DNA of 64,000 bases from Symbiodinium natans (GCA_905221605.1 CAJNDS010000021.1:151001-215000), one strand, 5' to 3'. Shown: positions 52,806 through 62,735, counted from the stretch's first letter. The notes: generated by a model not told the origin, from the sequence alone. Numbers and translations are program-made.

Positions 52806-53013
52806 TATCGCCTCCTCTTCTCTTCCCTCTTCTCCTCTTCCTCTCTTCTTCTCCTCTCCTCCTTTTCTCCTCTAATTCTCCTCTTCTTCTCTTCTTCTCC
52901 TCTTCTCTTCCTCCTCTTCTCCTCTGCTCTTCTTCTCTCCTTCTTTGCTCTCCTCCTCTTCTCCTCTTCCTCTTTTCCTCCTCCTTCTTTTCTCCTCCTC
53001 TTCTCCTTTTCAT
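52806..53013. repeat. CTCTTC polypyrimidine tract
   Basis: About 200 bp of T/C-only sequence with one A-containing break. Triplex-capable; could also act as a very long polypyrimidine tract in an intron. Confidence 0.95.
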
Positions 53014-53570
53014 CAGGCATGAGATGTCGGTACTCGCAACGAACGAGTGCCATCTTTCCAGCCGCTTTCCCGAAGCAAAAACTCCAGCTTAAGGAGACTC
53101 TGCTTATTTTCGGGGAAATCCCCATGGTTGAGGTTCATCTAAATTGCCGGGCTCTTTGTTGTACTCGAAACATACTGCATACCATACTCGTAGAAACCCC
53201 AAAAGGAAGCATTGATTTTGCAGAACGCCCCACCACCAGAAGTGCGGGAGGTGTGCGAAGCCGATGCTGCTTGCCCTGGCGCGGCACTTAACCTTGAGAG
53301 TTACTTGTATGAGGGTTTTGGGGTTCAGGGTGTTATGGGTATCATCGACTTTTCGTGGGTTCAGAACGCCTTGAGGAAGGGGTGGGCAATGTTGAGTTGC
53401 CAAAAATATGCTTCCTAGCACTCCGGAGAGCTCCTTTTGAGGTTTTATGGGTACCTCCCTTCAAGGACCCTAAGAAATTGGGTTCAGAAGTGCGCTGCAG
53501 ACGATAAGCCGCTAAGCCCCTCGGCCGCATGGCCCTAGCCCTAAACCCGGAATCCGAAACCGCTAATCTA

Positions 53571-53706
53571 AGGGTAGTTCTATGGGCCCTTAATATGGTC
53601 CCTTACCTCCTTTAAAGGGTTCTGAAGTATGGGCAGTTGGGTTTTATAGGGTATATAGTGAGTCTATACGGGGTTCCTCTTTTAAGGTCCCATGCTAAGG
53701 GACCAG
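53571..53706. mobile_element. Possible inverted-repeat element
   Basis: ATGGTCCCTTACCTCCTTTAAA at the left and TTTAAGGTCCCATGCTAAGG at the right are related words; pairing is imperfect. It ends at a telomere-like tract. Confidence 0.35.
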
Positions 53707-53736
53707 AACCCTAAACCCTAAACCCTAAGGCCTAAA
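53707..53736 (-). repeat. Telomere-like CCCTAAA tract
   Basis: Four units. Confidence 0.85.
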
Positions 53737-53832
53737 CAGAGACCCGAGGTCGATAAGCCGGCAAGCCGATGTGCTTATTGGCTTACTGGCTTGGCTTATC
53801 AACCTTGGGTCTTTGTCAAGGGGGCTGAGGCT

Positions 53833-53930
53833 TTGGGGTTTGGGGTTTGGGGTACAGGGTATAGGGTATAGGGTTTAGGGTTTAGGGTTTAGGGTTTAGG
53901 GTTTAGGGTTTAGGGTTTAGGGTTTAGGGA
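53833..53930 (+). repeat. Telomere-like TTTAGGG tract
   Basis: Eight clean TTTAGGG units preceded by TTTGGGG and GGTATAGGG variants: one of the cleanest tracts in the window. Confidence 0.95.
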
Positions 53931-54099
53931 TCGGCTGAACAGGCGATGGGTTCATCGGCGTAGAGCAGTGTGAGACTGAAAGAGGCATGCACACGAGGCT
54001 GTTTCGCTACCCCGGACTGCATGACTATCATCATCATAGGACGATATTCGGCATCCGTGAAGAAACCCTTATCCTACGGGTAGGGGGCTTAGGGAGGGA

Positions 54100-54302
54100 A
54101 TGTAGGGTTCGGGCTGATGAAGAAGGCAAACATGCGCACCAAGGTCTTGACAAGCATCGTGTTTATGCTTTCCTCAGTGATCGTGACTCTTCAGGCCGCG
54201 GGCAGATGGGTTTGCATTGCTGCTTTGTTGTATGATGGCGTGAGCAATTCTTGCAGGAACGCTTGCTTCTCAATACTGTATGTGAGAGGGATCGAGGAAT
54301 AG
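54100..54302 (+). CDS. Possible membrane-protein exon
   Basis: The + frame reads MRTKVLTSIVFMLSSVIVTL and then QAAGRWVCIAALLYDG, two hydrophobic helices, to TAG 54300. Could be the end of the second channel or an unrelated exon. Confidence 0.3.
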
Positions 54303-54520
54303 CAACGCAGGTTCCTGGCTTGTTGGACGAGATTGAAACGGACGAGGTCAAGTACAACTGGCACTTTGGCCATGGCAGACAGCGAAACGGCTGAGTGCCC
54401 TAAACCAGTTTCATTTTCAAGTTGCTTAAACCTCCTGAAGGTGCAAAAGGTCCACCCCCTAATGAAACCCCTAAGCACCTAACTCTTGAAACACGTTAAG
54501 TCGCAGGATGTATGTGCCAG

Positions 54521-54621
54521 TTGGGATGTTCCCCCTTATACGAACAGCCCTCAATAAGGATTATAATCGGGGGTACTTTCTTCCCTATCAAGGACTGTTA
54601 GTATAAGGGGGAACATCCCAA
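54521..54621. mobile_element. Inverted-repeat element, family B, copy 4, with perfect 8-bp target duplication
   Basis: TTGGGATGTTCCCCCTTATA pairs with TATAAGGGGGAACATCCCAA: a perfect 20-bp inverted repeat. TGTGCCAG flanks it directly on both sides (54513-54520 and 54622-54629). 101 bp, non-coding. Confidence 0.9.
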
Positions 54622-54734
54622 TGTGCCAGGATAAAAGTACTTGACAAGTTTGGGACGGTGTTCGACGCCACGGCCACACTCATGGGAGCCCGAAACTCGG
54701 GACTTCAGCTCAGAACTTTCCCGCAATGACGCCA

Positions 54735-54965
54735 AACATATAGCAATATACGAATGTACTAAGCATATAGAGATGTAGTAGTACACTAGTACAATAATAC
54801 GATCATGTTAGGAATGTAGTAGTCTCACATCGCAATAGTAATAATCTAAGGCTTCAGGACCTGCAGAGGTTGCGGGGGGCTATTGTACTACTACATGTTC
54901 ATATTTTATTATATGAATATCTAGCTATTATTGCGATATCAGATTGCCATATTACTAGTATGATC
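54735..54965. repeat. AT-rich imperfect inverted repeat
   Basis: GATGTAGTAGTACACTAG near 54772 pairs with CTATTGTACTACTACATG near 54881; CGCAATAGTAATA near 54831 with TATTATTGCGATA near 54926. Confidence 0.6.
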
Positions 54966-54982
54966 GTGTTTTTGGGCTCACA

Positions 54983-55080
54983 GCGTGGAAGAGATGGCCG
55001 AGGCCATCGCTGGATCCAATGACCTCGGCTACCTCTGCATCGAGCTCTTTGCAGAGTCCGGACATGAGAGGCCTGCTAAG
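54983..55080 (+). CDS. Exon-like island, start of the 55-63 kb run
   Basis: The frame reads VEEMAEAIAGSNDLGYLCIE and then LFAESGHERPAKG before telomere-like words. Well-formed helix; strongly coding in appearance. Family unknown. Confidence 0.45.
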
Positions 55081-55097
55081 GGTTTGGGGTTTAGGAT

Positions 55098-55138
55098 CTG
55101 GGATCTGGGATCTGGGATTGGGATCTGGGATCTACATA
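55098..55138. repeat. GGGATCT tandem repeat
   Basis: Five GATCTGG units of 7 bp. Confidence 0.85.
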
Positions 55139-55151
55139 CTTAGCTTGCTCT

Positions 55152-55333
55152 TTGCGGTGCTTCAGGGGCGGGGGGCAGAAGAGTGGATGGGACTTTGATG
55201 TGCTAAGGATCAGAAACCATCATGCAAACGCACCCAAGAAAGCTTCACGCAGCTTTCACTACGACTCATCTCGAACCATGACTTGCATGGGCGTCCCTCT
55301 CTGCCAAGTTAAAATCCGAAGCTCGCAAGCTTG
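55152..55333 (+). CDS. Exon-like island
   Basis: After TTCAG the frame reads GQKSGWDFDVLRIRNHHANA and then PKKASRSFHYDSSRTMTCMG, to TGA 55332. Part may be intron. Unrecognised. Confidence 0.3.
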
Positions 55334-55549
55334 ACCAGATCCAACTGCTGTTTGGGCACTGGTGCCTTTGGCGCAGCGGTGCGTAGGGGTTGTGTGGGGG
55401 GTGCTGTGCGTGGCGTGCACCTGGAGCCCGGGGAGCTCTCACGGGTCTCAAAGGGATGTGCAGTTGCTCCGTTGCTCCCCAAGGCACATTGTTAGGTGTG
55501 TGGAGCCTTCAATCGTGTGGATGGCATTCCGATTTGTTTGGGCTGCGCA

Positions 55550-55636
55550 GGCTGCAGATTGCCCTCTTCCTGGGTACGGCTTGAAGCTGAGATGTTCGAA
55601 AGAAGCAGCCTGCGAGCCGCTTTGTCCGGTACAATG
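55550..55636 (+). CDS. Exon-like island
   Basis: After GCGCAG the frame CRLPSSWVRLEAEMFERSSL RAALSGTMR ends at GAG|GTGCTC. A competing frame is also open. Confidence 0.3.
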
Positions 55637-55689
55637 AGGTGCTCTTCTTTGTCCTCCTGATGGGCCTTAGTGCCCCACCCAGTAGCTTG

Positions 55690-55785
55690 AGTATATATAT
55701 ATATATATATAATAATCATAATAATAGTCATAATAACAGTAATAATGATAAGAATAGTAATACTTATATATATATATATATGTAG
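55690..55785. repeat. TA/ATA microsatellite
   Basis: (TA)n, then ATAATA-type units, then (TA)n: a compound repeat. Confidence 0.9.
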
Positions 55786-55902
55786 ATTTGGTCCAGTCGA
55801 GCGAGTCCTGTTCCAGGCCTTGCCGGTATCATCTGTGGAGTCTTGGCCACCCAGCTGATCATCATCAAAGGCACGCAACCTCCTGGTTCCAATTCGTCTT
55901 AG

Positions 55903-56013
55903 GGCTTCGAGTGCCACACTGTCAGGCGACGCGGAAATCGATGGCGGCTCTGTGAGCTTTCGCAGGAACAAGCTCATCGCCGATTCCTCAAAGAAAGGAT
56001 GACTGGTCTGAAG
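55903..56013 (+). CDS. Well-bounded exon, charged helix
   Basis: Exactly 37 codons, phase 0, between GTCTTAG and AAG|GTACGC. Reads GFECHTVRRRGNRWRLCELS and then QEQAHRRFLKERMTGLK. The minus strand is also open here (SLFLRKLTEPPSISASPDSV), but has no matching junctions. Likely part of a coiled-coil protein. Confidence 0.45.
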
Positions 56014-56045
56014 GTACGCTGCGAACCCACAGTTTAGGTTTTAGG

Positions 56046-56096
56046 GCTACTACCACCCCCTAGGTTCCCCCCCCACAATCAAGGCTGTTTAGGGCC
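56046..56096. mobile_element. Family C element fragment
   Basis: CTACTACCACCCCCTAGGTT and AATCAAGGCTGTTTAGGG match the interior words of the 34164 and 57976 copies. Only one end is present. Confidence 0.5.
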
Positions 56097-56098
56097 AT

Positions 56099-56315
56099 AG
56101 CCAAACTGTATCAGCTGCTCCCGAACGGCGTAGATACCTCGGCACCGAGGTTGGAAGTCTGGACAAGGCCAAAGCAACAAGCAGAGCTTGCAGCAAAAGG
56201 AAGAGTGCCACCCTTCAGCTTCCTCCGAGACATTTTGAGACTCTGTGCCGCAGCTGTGACAGGCTTTCCGAGCTGCAGGTGCTCGGCTCAGACACATTTG
56301 CTGTGGTTTTCAACA
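56099..56315 (+). CDS. Exon, coiled-coil gene of the 55-58 kb region
   Basis: The frame reads VSAAPERRRYLGTEVGSLDK, then AKATSRACSKRKSATLQLPP and RHFETLCRSCDRLSELQVLG SDTFAVVFN, ending at A|GTAAGC (56316). It lies directly after a family C fragment, again placing an element next to an acceptor. Confidence 0.45.
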
Positions 56316-57230
56316 GTAAGCCCTGATCCCTGTTTACGGACTTCTTTGCTTTGTGTTTTTCATTTGTGGTAGGTGGAGTCCTTTCTGGAAGACAACATGA
56401 TAGAGAATACGCGAATGAAGGCAGAACGAATGAAGGGAATGGAGAAAGGAAAGAAACGAAACGAAGGAAGAAGGAAAACACAATAGACTCTCACCCTAGG
56501 GTCCGGCTCCCCAAAAGACTCCTGAAATAGGCGTTTGCTTCTTTATTACTGCTTCTGCGGTGACATGCTTCGTAAAAATGCTGACAAGTCAGCAAGGAAG
56601 GACAGCGCGTGCAGCGCGCCCATGCACCTGACATGGTCTACTCTGTTTCCTTACATGTGTTTTAGCCATGTAACTGTAAGTGTGTACGCGTCTCCTGCTG
56701 TCGCTTCGTTGTACTGCATCCAAAAACTCTCCCACGTTCGATAAGTTCAATCAGCACTTCATTATGACTGGGCTGACTGTATATGTAACTGCTTTACTTG
56801 TGTGCATACTCTACATATATTGGTAATGTAGGATATGCTCTGTGTTTGCAAGTGTTTGTTTTCAAGGAACATGGTCTGATTTGCAATAAAACGAAAAATC
56901 AGCCAGATCGCAATTTGACAGATATTCATATTTACAAACCTTTTCAGTGCCGTGTAAGGTCACACTTGGTGTTTCCTGCTAAGGTTTACACTTAGGGCTA
57001 TTAAACATAGAGATACTGACTTCAACTCAAGATGCAGCAAGAGATCGCAGGTGCATCTCGGCTCTCTTAGTAGCTGAACGAGTACGCTCTACACTTTTTG
57101 GGATACTACAAGATTCCCTTGTAGAACCGAACGTGTGCACTTTTTTGGGGGGTTAATGAACTCAGCAGCCAAGCTCTTGATGTTAGAAGGCAACTCGTTT
57201 TGCGGCCTAAGGCCACGGACCTGCTGACAA
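56316..57230. other. No clear exon
   Basis: About 900 bp, AT-richer in 56700-57000; long intron or intergenic. No supportable frame. Confidence 0.4.
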
Positions 57231-57235
57231 CATAG

Positions 57236-57284
57236 ATTGGAACGACATCCGTAGCACCTTGGCTGTGCCGCTGGACCGCCGGGT
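57236..57284 (+). CDS. Short exon-like island
   Basis: Reads WNDIRSTLAVPLDRR between ACATAG and CGG|GTCGGT. Short, hence uncertain. Confidence 0.3.
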
Positions 57285-57291
57285 CGGTTGG

Positions 57292-57352
57292 GCTTTAGGG
57301 TTTAGGGTTTAGGGTTTGGGGTTTGGGGTTTGGGGTTTAGGGCTCAGGGTTT
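57292..57352 (+). repeat. Telomere-like TTTAGGG tract in an intron
   Basis: Seven units with TTTGGGG variants; ends 8 bp before the next acceptor. Confidence 0.9.
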
Positions 57353-57360
57353 CGCCACAG

Positions 57361-57498
57361 TCTCGGCTCCAGGACGACACGGCGGTGGCTGACACCGAGA
57401 AGGTCAAGGAGGAGCTGAACGAGCTGCTGGTGGCGAAGCCCGGAGAAGGCGCTGCTGGCGGCCCCGAGCATGACGATGCAACCAAGGAGCGCCGGCGG
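57361..57498 (+). CDS. Coiled-coil exon
   Basis: After CCACAG the frame reads SRLQDDTAVADTEKVKEELN and then ELLVAKPGEGAAGGPEHDDA TKERRR, running straight into TTTAGGG repeats. The donor is not clear (GC within GATGCAACC or GAGCGCCGG are options). Confidence 0.5.
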
Positions 57499-57716
57499 TT
57501 TAGGGTTGTGGGTTTAGGGTTCCGGGTTTAGGGTTTAGGGTTTATAGGGTTTATAGGGTTTATAGGGTTTATAGGGTTTATAAGGTTTATAGGGTTTATA
57601 GGGTTTATAGGGTTTATAGGGTTTATAGGGTTTATAGGGTTTATAGGGTTTATAGGGTTTATAGGGTTTATAGGGTTTATAGGGTTTATAGGGTTTATAG
57701 GGTTTATAGGGTCTAG
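57499..57716 (+). repeat. TTTAGGG tract grading into a (TTTATAGGG)n array
   Basis: A few TTTAGGG units are followed by about 20 perfect 9-bp TTTATAGGG units (57533-57712), as if the unit gained TA and was then amplified. Confidence 0.97.
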
Positions 57717-57901
57717 GGGGGAATAGCGGCAGCAACGGCAGCAGCAAGAGCAAGAGCAAGATGAATATGAGAAAGGAAGAAGAATCAGAATCATGTTCGT
57801 GCGAAAGACCATGAGAACAGCCAGAATATTTTTCTTCAGAAAAGGACAAAGAGATAGGAGAATAGTAAGAAAGCACTAAGTGCCCTGTATTGCCTTCCCA
57901 G

Positions 57902-57958
57902 GAGCTCAGCCTGGACGCATGGCAGGAGCGTGTGGAGCAGATGGGCGAGGCCAGGCTC
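57902..57958 (+). CDS. Coiled-coil exon, phase 0
   Basis: 19 codons between TTCCCAG and CTC|GTAAAC: ELSLDAWQERVEQMGEARL. Joins in phase to ELDDSEIEELSKY at 58323. Confidence 0.5.
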
Positions 57959-57975
57959 GTAAACCGGTTCCCCGA

Positions 57976-58282
57976 CCACCACCCTCTATACTACACCCCC
58001 CCTAGGGTTTAGGGTTTAGGGTTTAGGGTTTAGGGTTTAGGGTTTAGGGTTATACTAACCCCCCCCTCTCTATACTACAGGGTACAGGGTACAGGGTTTA
58101 GGGTTTGGTTCCCCCCATAATCAAGGCTGTTTAGGGATTAGTACTGCAAGCCCAATAAGGATACTGCCCTCCCCCCCCCCCCCCCCCCAGGTTCACCCCA
58201 TAATGAAGGCTGTTGAGGGATAATTACGGTCAAGAAGGCGGGGGAACCTAGGGGCGTAGTATAGAGGGGGGTAGTCGGGAGG
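57976..58282. mobile_element. Nested family C elements with telomere-like insert, inside an intron
   Basis: CCACCCTCTATACTACACCC at the left and GGGCGTAGTATAGAGGGGGG at the right are inverted. In between lie a TTTAGGG tract (58004-58050), a second CTCTCTATACTACAG, two AAGGCTGTT(T/G)(A)GGG words and a poly-C run. It looks like one element inserted into or duplicated within another. The host intron (57959-58322) splices in phase. Confidence 0.65.
58004..58050 (+). repeat. Telomere-like TTTAGGG tract inside a nested element
   Basis: Six exact units. Confidence 0.95.
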
Positions 58283-58322
58283 CCAATGGTAAACCATCAA
58301 CACCCCGGATCCCAGAAAGGAG

Positions 58323-58400
58323 GAGTTGGACGACAGCGAGATTGAGGAGCTCTCGAAGTATCGCTGTAGCCTTCATGACAAGGCAAGCAAGACACCGGAA
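58323..58400 (+). CDS. Coiled-coil exon
   Basis: After AAAGGAG the frame reads ELDDSEIEELSKYRCSLHDK A, in phase with the 57902 exon. The frame stays open to 58826, but later parts look less coherent. Confidence 0.45.
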
Positions 58401-58559
58401 CTTGGGTCGAACTTCTGTAGGCCCTGGCTACCCTGCACCCTAAAAACCCAAGAACCACCTGACCCATGTCAAAGTTCAGATCTCTTGCGCCGCAATTCAG
58501 GGAGTCACCATGGAGGACAACGCCTCAGCTTCACAGAATGTTGCGCGTTCGCCGTGCAG

Positions 58560-58826
58560 CGTCTTCGACCTCAGGTTCTCAAGTCTGCTTACCATGAGAT
58601 GGCGCTCTTCGGTCCTGTCTGCAGACGGCTTAGCCACGCAGCCACTGTAAAGGCTTATAAGGGAACTGTCACAACGCTTCTTACGACACCATGGCGGTGT
58701 ACAGGTGTAGAAGATTTCATCCTTAGCGTCTTCAAGCACGCTTCAAATGTCAAGACGCTACCGATCCTCGCATTCAACCACCAGCAGAACAAGGCGCGCA
58801 ATGCACGCCACACAGGCGACCAGTAG
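58560..58826 (+). CDS. Exon-like ORF, unknown
   Basis: Later part of the same open frame: LRPQVLKSAYHEMALFGPVC, then KAYKGTVTTLLTTPWRCTGV EDFILSVFKHASNVK, to TAG 58824. Unrecognised; might be a separate exon. Confidence 0.3.
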   Translation, partial: RLRPQVLKSAYHEMALFGPVCRRLSHAATVKAYKGTVTTLLTTPWRCTGVEDFILSVFKHASNVKTLPILAFNHQQNKARNARHTGDQ

Positions 58827-58829
58827 AAT

Positions 58830-59025
58830 TCCGGCAGACGCGCCACGTGCCGAGGTTTATTCTCGGCTGCTTCTCAATGGGTCTGCACCTTTGCGACACC
58901 TTGGGAAGAGAAGAGCATTCCCGCGCCCATTGTGTCTACTGAGGCAGGTTGTTGACGACGGGCTGAGAGAAGTGCAGTTCGGCCCCCGGACTTGCACGGT
59001 ACGCCTCGATGAGAAGCCCCTCTAA
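58830..59025 (+). CDS. Exon-like ORF with stop
   Basis: Reads ADAPRAEVYSRLLLNGSAPL, then RQVVDDGLREVQFGPRTCTV RLDEKPL, to TAA 59023. Looks like a C-terminal exon. Family unknown. Confidence 0.35.
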
Positions 59026-59440
59026 ACAGCGAAGCGATGTAAAAGAGGGCAAGGGTCGGACAGCGACCCTGAAGAAGCAACCGATGCCCCAGAGAGAAGG
59101 CTGATGGAATTCTAAGGTCCAAGGCTTTTCTTCCGTCTTGGGACAGTGCGCTTACCATCCCCCCTCTCCCATGCCCAAGATGCCCGAGGACTCGGATTGG
59201 CGCGCTCCAGGCACTTTTGCCCGACATGATCCAAGAAGCAGAGGCCGAAACATCCTAGAAAGCACTCGCCTGCAGTCTCCAGACTCCTGGCTCTTTCAGT
59301 ACTCGTAGGAAGCCTAGCAAGGTAGAAGCCAGTATCAATCAAACCAATCCTGACATGCCTTCGCAGTCTGCAGACTTCTCTAGCTTTGGAGTGCGTGGTA
59401 CATTTTGAGGAGGTGGCCGTCACGTCCGGCTACAGAAGTG
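59026..59440. other. No clear gene
   Basis: Weak frames only. Confidence 0.35.
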
Positions 59441-59471
59441 AACAAAGCCCGAGCTTCAAAACCCAAAGCCC

Positions 59472-59592
59472 TAAACGACAGCGAGTCCAAAATGATCGTC
59501 GGACTCGTCAGCTCTTTGGCGGAGGCCACTTCGAAAGACCTGTCTGAGCTGGTGGCGTTGGAGGCTCCTCATCGTATCAAGCAGCGGCAAAA
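59472..59592 (+). CDS. Exon-like island
   Basis: After a CCCTAAA word the frame reads NDSESKMIVGLVSSLAEATS and then KDLSELVALEAPHRIKQRQN. Helical, clearly coding in appearance. Unrecognised. Confidence 0.4.
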
Positions 59593-60630
59593 CCGCACCT
59601 GGTTTTGCTTCGTTTTCTGGGGGGGTTGGGAGGGGGCGGGGTTGAGGGCGGCGGGGGGGGTTGGGGGGAAGGTAGGGGTGGGGGGTAGGGAGGTTGGTTC
59701 CATCACTGTTGACCGAAAACATTGGAGGAGAGGGGGTTCAGAACATGGTTTAGCTTGAGTGGGTCTTGCCCGGGCCCGAACCCAAAACTCTTAAAGCGTT
59801 CGCCCAAAACCCCTGAACCTGCGGCCTAAAGCAGTGCCATCCAAAGCCGTGTTATTAAAACTTCCAGAGCAGTGCAGTCCAGGGCAGAAGCTAACACTCG
59901 TAAACTGTACGCCCAAAACCCCCGACCGACGCTCAAAGCATCTCCTAAGCCGTGTGCCGTATACCCTAAACCCCAGAACTTTGTAATCCTAAACCCTTCA
60001 AACTGTCAACCCCGGTCCCAAAACCAAAACACGACGCCCTCCACCCCGAACCCAGCACAGCTTCTTTCCCGCCATGCTCTCTTGAAGACCATGTGCATGT
60101 GCTCTTATTGCGTTGTCGGTTTTGGGGTAGACTTACCCTTTGCCTCACAGAGGGTTACCGTTGCTCACTTGCTACGCACCCGCAAGGCTTAGATGTTTTC
60201 AGGGGCATGAGCTCAGAGGCAAAGATTTCCTTGGCAAAGCCGTTGCAAAGCTCTGACCCCGCCAAGCCGATACCTGGAAGATGCACCCCAACCAAGTTGT
60301 CCAAGTGCACCACGCTGAGCTCCCAACCAACGAAATGACCCAACAACACTTGCAAAAGCCAAACGTTTCGTAGCGACACCCTCAAAATCAGCCGTGTTTT
60401 TAAGCAGCAAGAATTAGCATTTCTACTTTCAACAAAAAAGGGTACGGCTTCACAGGCGGTGGGTCACTTTAGGTCGCTCTAGCGTCACAAACTCGAAGCC
60501 CAAACCATGCCTACCGAAGCCCTAAGCTTTGAGCCCGCACTCCGAAAGAGGATCGCCTCGAGAAGAAGAAGGAGGCCTGGCCAGCTTCGGATGCGAACTG
60601 CTTGTTTCTGTGATCTGGCCGTGCTCCAGT
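59593..60630. other. No clear gene
   Basis: A G-rich patch (59625-59690), CCCTAAA-like words and short frames on both strands. Confidence 0.35.
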
Positions 60631-60634
60631 CTCA

Positions 60635-60784
60635 GGGGCCAGGGCTCAAGGCCTCAGAAGCAACGACACATCTGATCTCACAGAAGAAGTCAAGGCATGG
60701 TTCTACAGAAAAAGATTGCTTGGGGGGCTCATGGCTCTCCACTTCGCGCAGGCCTTGAGAGCCCTGATCGCGGAAAAGGAGCAG
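60635..60784 (+). CDS. Exon-like island ending at CAG|GTGCTT
   Basis: Reads RAQGLRSNDTSDLTEEVKAW, then FYRKRLLGGLMALHFAQALR ALIAEKEQ. A strongly amphipathic helix. Unrecognised. Confidence 0.45.
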
Positions 60785-61046
60785 GTGCTTTTGCATTGCG
60801 CATTAATAGGGCCCCCCTCTTTGAAGTCAAGGTTGCCGGAGTATTCAGGACTCTGTGACTGTTTGGGGGTCCAGAGTGGGGTCCGAATTAAGTCAAATCG
60901 TCCGGGTGTCGTGAGAAAAAATGGGGTGGGGCGCTTTACAATCAATTGCCGGGCTTCGCTGTGCCTTTTAAACTCATACAAACTCATCGCTTTTGCAATC
61001 CTATAAAACACGTGGACCATTTGAAGAGAGGAAAAAAACAGCTTCG

Positions 61047-62300
61047 ACTGTTCGGGGGGGGGGGGGGGGGCGGCAGGTCCAACAGTAAATACCATATCAT
61101 TAGATTCGTATACGCCAGTGCCGCCGACCCCAGACCCAAGACAGTCGCATTGGGGCGGAAGGCAGGGTGGAGCGCGGGCAGGCGGGGGGGGCGGGGGCGG
61201 GGGGGGTGGGGGTGGGTGGGGGTGGGTGGGGGTGGAAAGGGGGGCGGCGGGGGTGGGGGGTGTGGGGGGTGATGGTAGAGGGTTGGTGTCGGATTAGGGA
61301 GTTGGGGGCGGAAGGCAGGGGTGGACTGGGGGGCATAGAGATGAAGAAGCGATGAGAGTGAGAGCGGGGGCTGTCGGATGGTGCACGATGGTGGGAGGGG
61401 GTAATGATGAGGGCTGGGGAGGGTTGGTGGGAGGGTTAGGGAGTGGGAGTGGGAGAGGGTGGGGGCGGCTGGCGGAAAGGGGGGCCTGACTCATTTGACC
61501 AGCTCTGGTGAGAGGGTTGGGGCGGAAGGCAGGGTGGAGCGCGGCGGGTGGACAGGGGAGGTGACGGTCGAGGGTTGGTGGAGTTGGGGGCGGAAGGCAG
61601 GGGAGTGATGAGAGCGGGGAGGCGGTTAGGGCGGGCGTGGATTGGAATCCCTCAAACTAGAGATTTGTCAGGGGCGGAGTAGGGGGTAGGGGCCTAGGAG
61701 GGAAGGGATGGGGGGGGTGGGGGGGGGTGGGGTTTCAGAGTCGAGGGTGGGGGGTTGAGGGCAAAGGGGGGGGGAGTGGAGAGCGGTGAGACGGTGAAGG
61801 GCGGGTCAGGCGGCATGGATTGGATCCTTGAAACACTACAGATTGGTCAGGGGCGGGAGAAAGGGCGAGGCCTACAGGGTGGGGGGGGGCCAGGGGGGTG
61901 GGGGGGTGGGGGGGGGGGGGGGGAGTGGGGGGGGGGGGGGGAATGGGGATGGGTAGGGGGTGGGGGGGTGGGGGGGGGGGGGGGGGTGGGGACTGGGGCA
62001 TACAGGAGGGGAGGGGTGGTGGGGGGGGGTGGGAGGGGGGGTGGGGGGGGTGGGGGTTTGGGGGGGGGGGTGGGATGGGGGTGGGGTGGGGGGTTGGCGG
62101 GGGGTGGGGTGGCGGGTGGGGGTGGGGGGGTGGGTGTGGTGGGGGTGTGGGGTGGGAGGCGGGGGGGGGTGGGGAGGGGGGGGGGGGTGGGGGGTGGATG
62201 GTGGGGTGGGCTGGGGAGGGGGGGGGGGGGCCCAGGTGGGGGGCGTGGGGGGGTGGGGGGGGTGGTCGGGAATGCGCTGGACCCTTTAAACCGCCTGAAT
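61047..62300. repeat. 1.2 kb G-rich low-complexity block
   Basis: GGGGTGGG-type sequence with repeated GGGGCGGAAGGCAGGG words (61155, 61307, 61515, 61587) and GAGGGTTGGTG words. The Gly-rich and Pro-rich ORFs on either strand are composition artefacts. Confidence 0.9.
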
Positions 62301-62463
62301 GGATGGGGTGGGGGGGAGTCAAAGGTCCAATTCAAGGCGTCATGGGTGAGGGCGATGGGTGGCGGGGTTTGGGCATGCACTGAAGCCAAACAATGCAAAA
62401 ACACTCCAATTCAAGGTGTCATGAGCAGCATGCTGTGAGAGCGGGTGAGGGCGGTGAGGGCGG

Positions 62464-62510
62464 TGGGGGGTCTTCACTGACGCCGCCCTGCTACCGCTGG
62501 GGTCGGCGGA
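62464..62510. repeat. Dispersed repeat, second member
   Basis: GGGGTCTTCACTGACGC and CTGGGGTCGGCGGATA match 11219-11263 in order and spacing. Confidence 0.7.
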
Positions 62511-62664
62511 TAAAACTTGTATTAATATTGCATTTCTTGAGTATTTCATGATTACTATTATGGTGTCGGGGCCACTGGGATGGGGCAAGAGGGTGTTACA
62601 GAGCAGCGGATCAGAATATGCCGCAAGACTTGAAGAAGTGACAGCTTAGCTTTTTACATCCCTG

Positions 62665-62735
62665 CAAAACCCAACAGTCGGCGAGGAGCAAGGCCCCACG
62701 CAGATTCCGACGGAGGAGTTGGTCCAGGCTGGGAT
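62665..62735 (+). CDS. Exon-like island
   Basis: Reads TVGEEQGPTQIPTEELVQAG, then runs into the 10-bp repeat below. Confidence 0.35.

Noticed and set aside
53833-53930. True chromosome end
   Set aside because: The TTTAGGG tract is flanked by unique and coding-like sequence on both sides, and tracts occur in both orientations.
55340-55390. Possible tRNA (TTTGGCGCAGCGGT near an A-box-like word)
   Set aside because: No matching B box or acceptor stem within tRNA distance.
55492-55977. Minus-strand ORF with plausible composition (SLFLRKLTEPPSISASPDSV)
   Set aside because: The + strand over the same bases gives a 37-codon exon with matching acceptor, donor and phase, and fits the direction of neighbouring exons. 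Not fully excluded.
61735-62438. Gly-rich and Pro-rich ORFs of about 160-230 codons
   Set aside because: Composition artefacts of the G-rich block.
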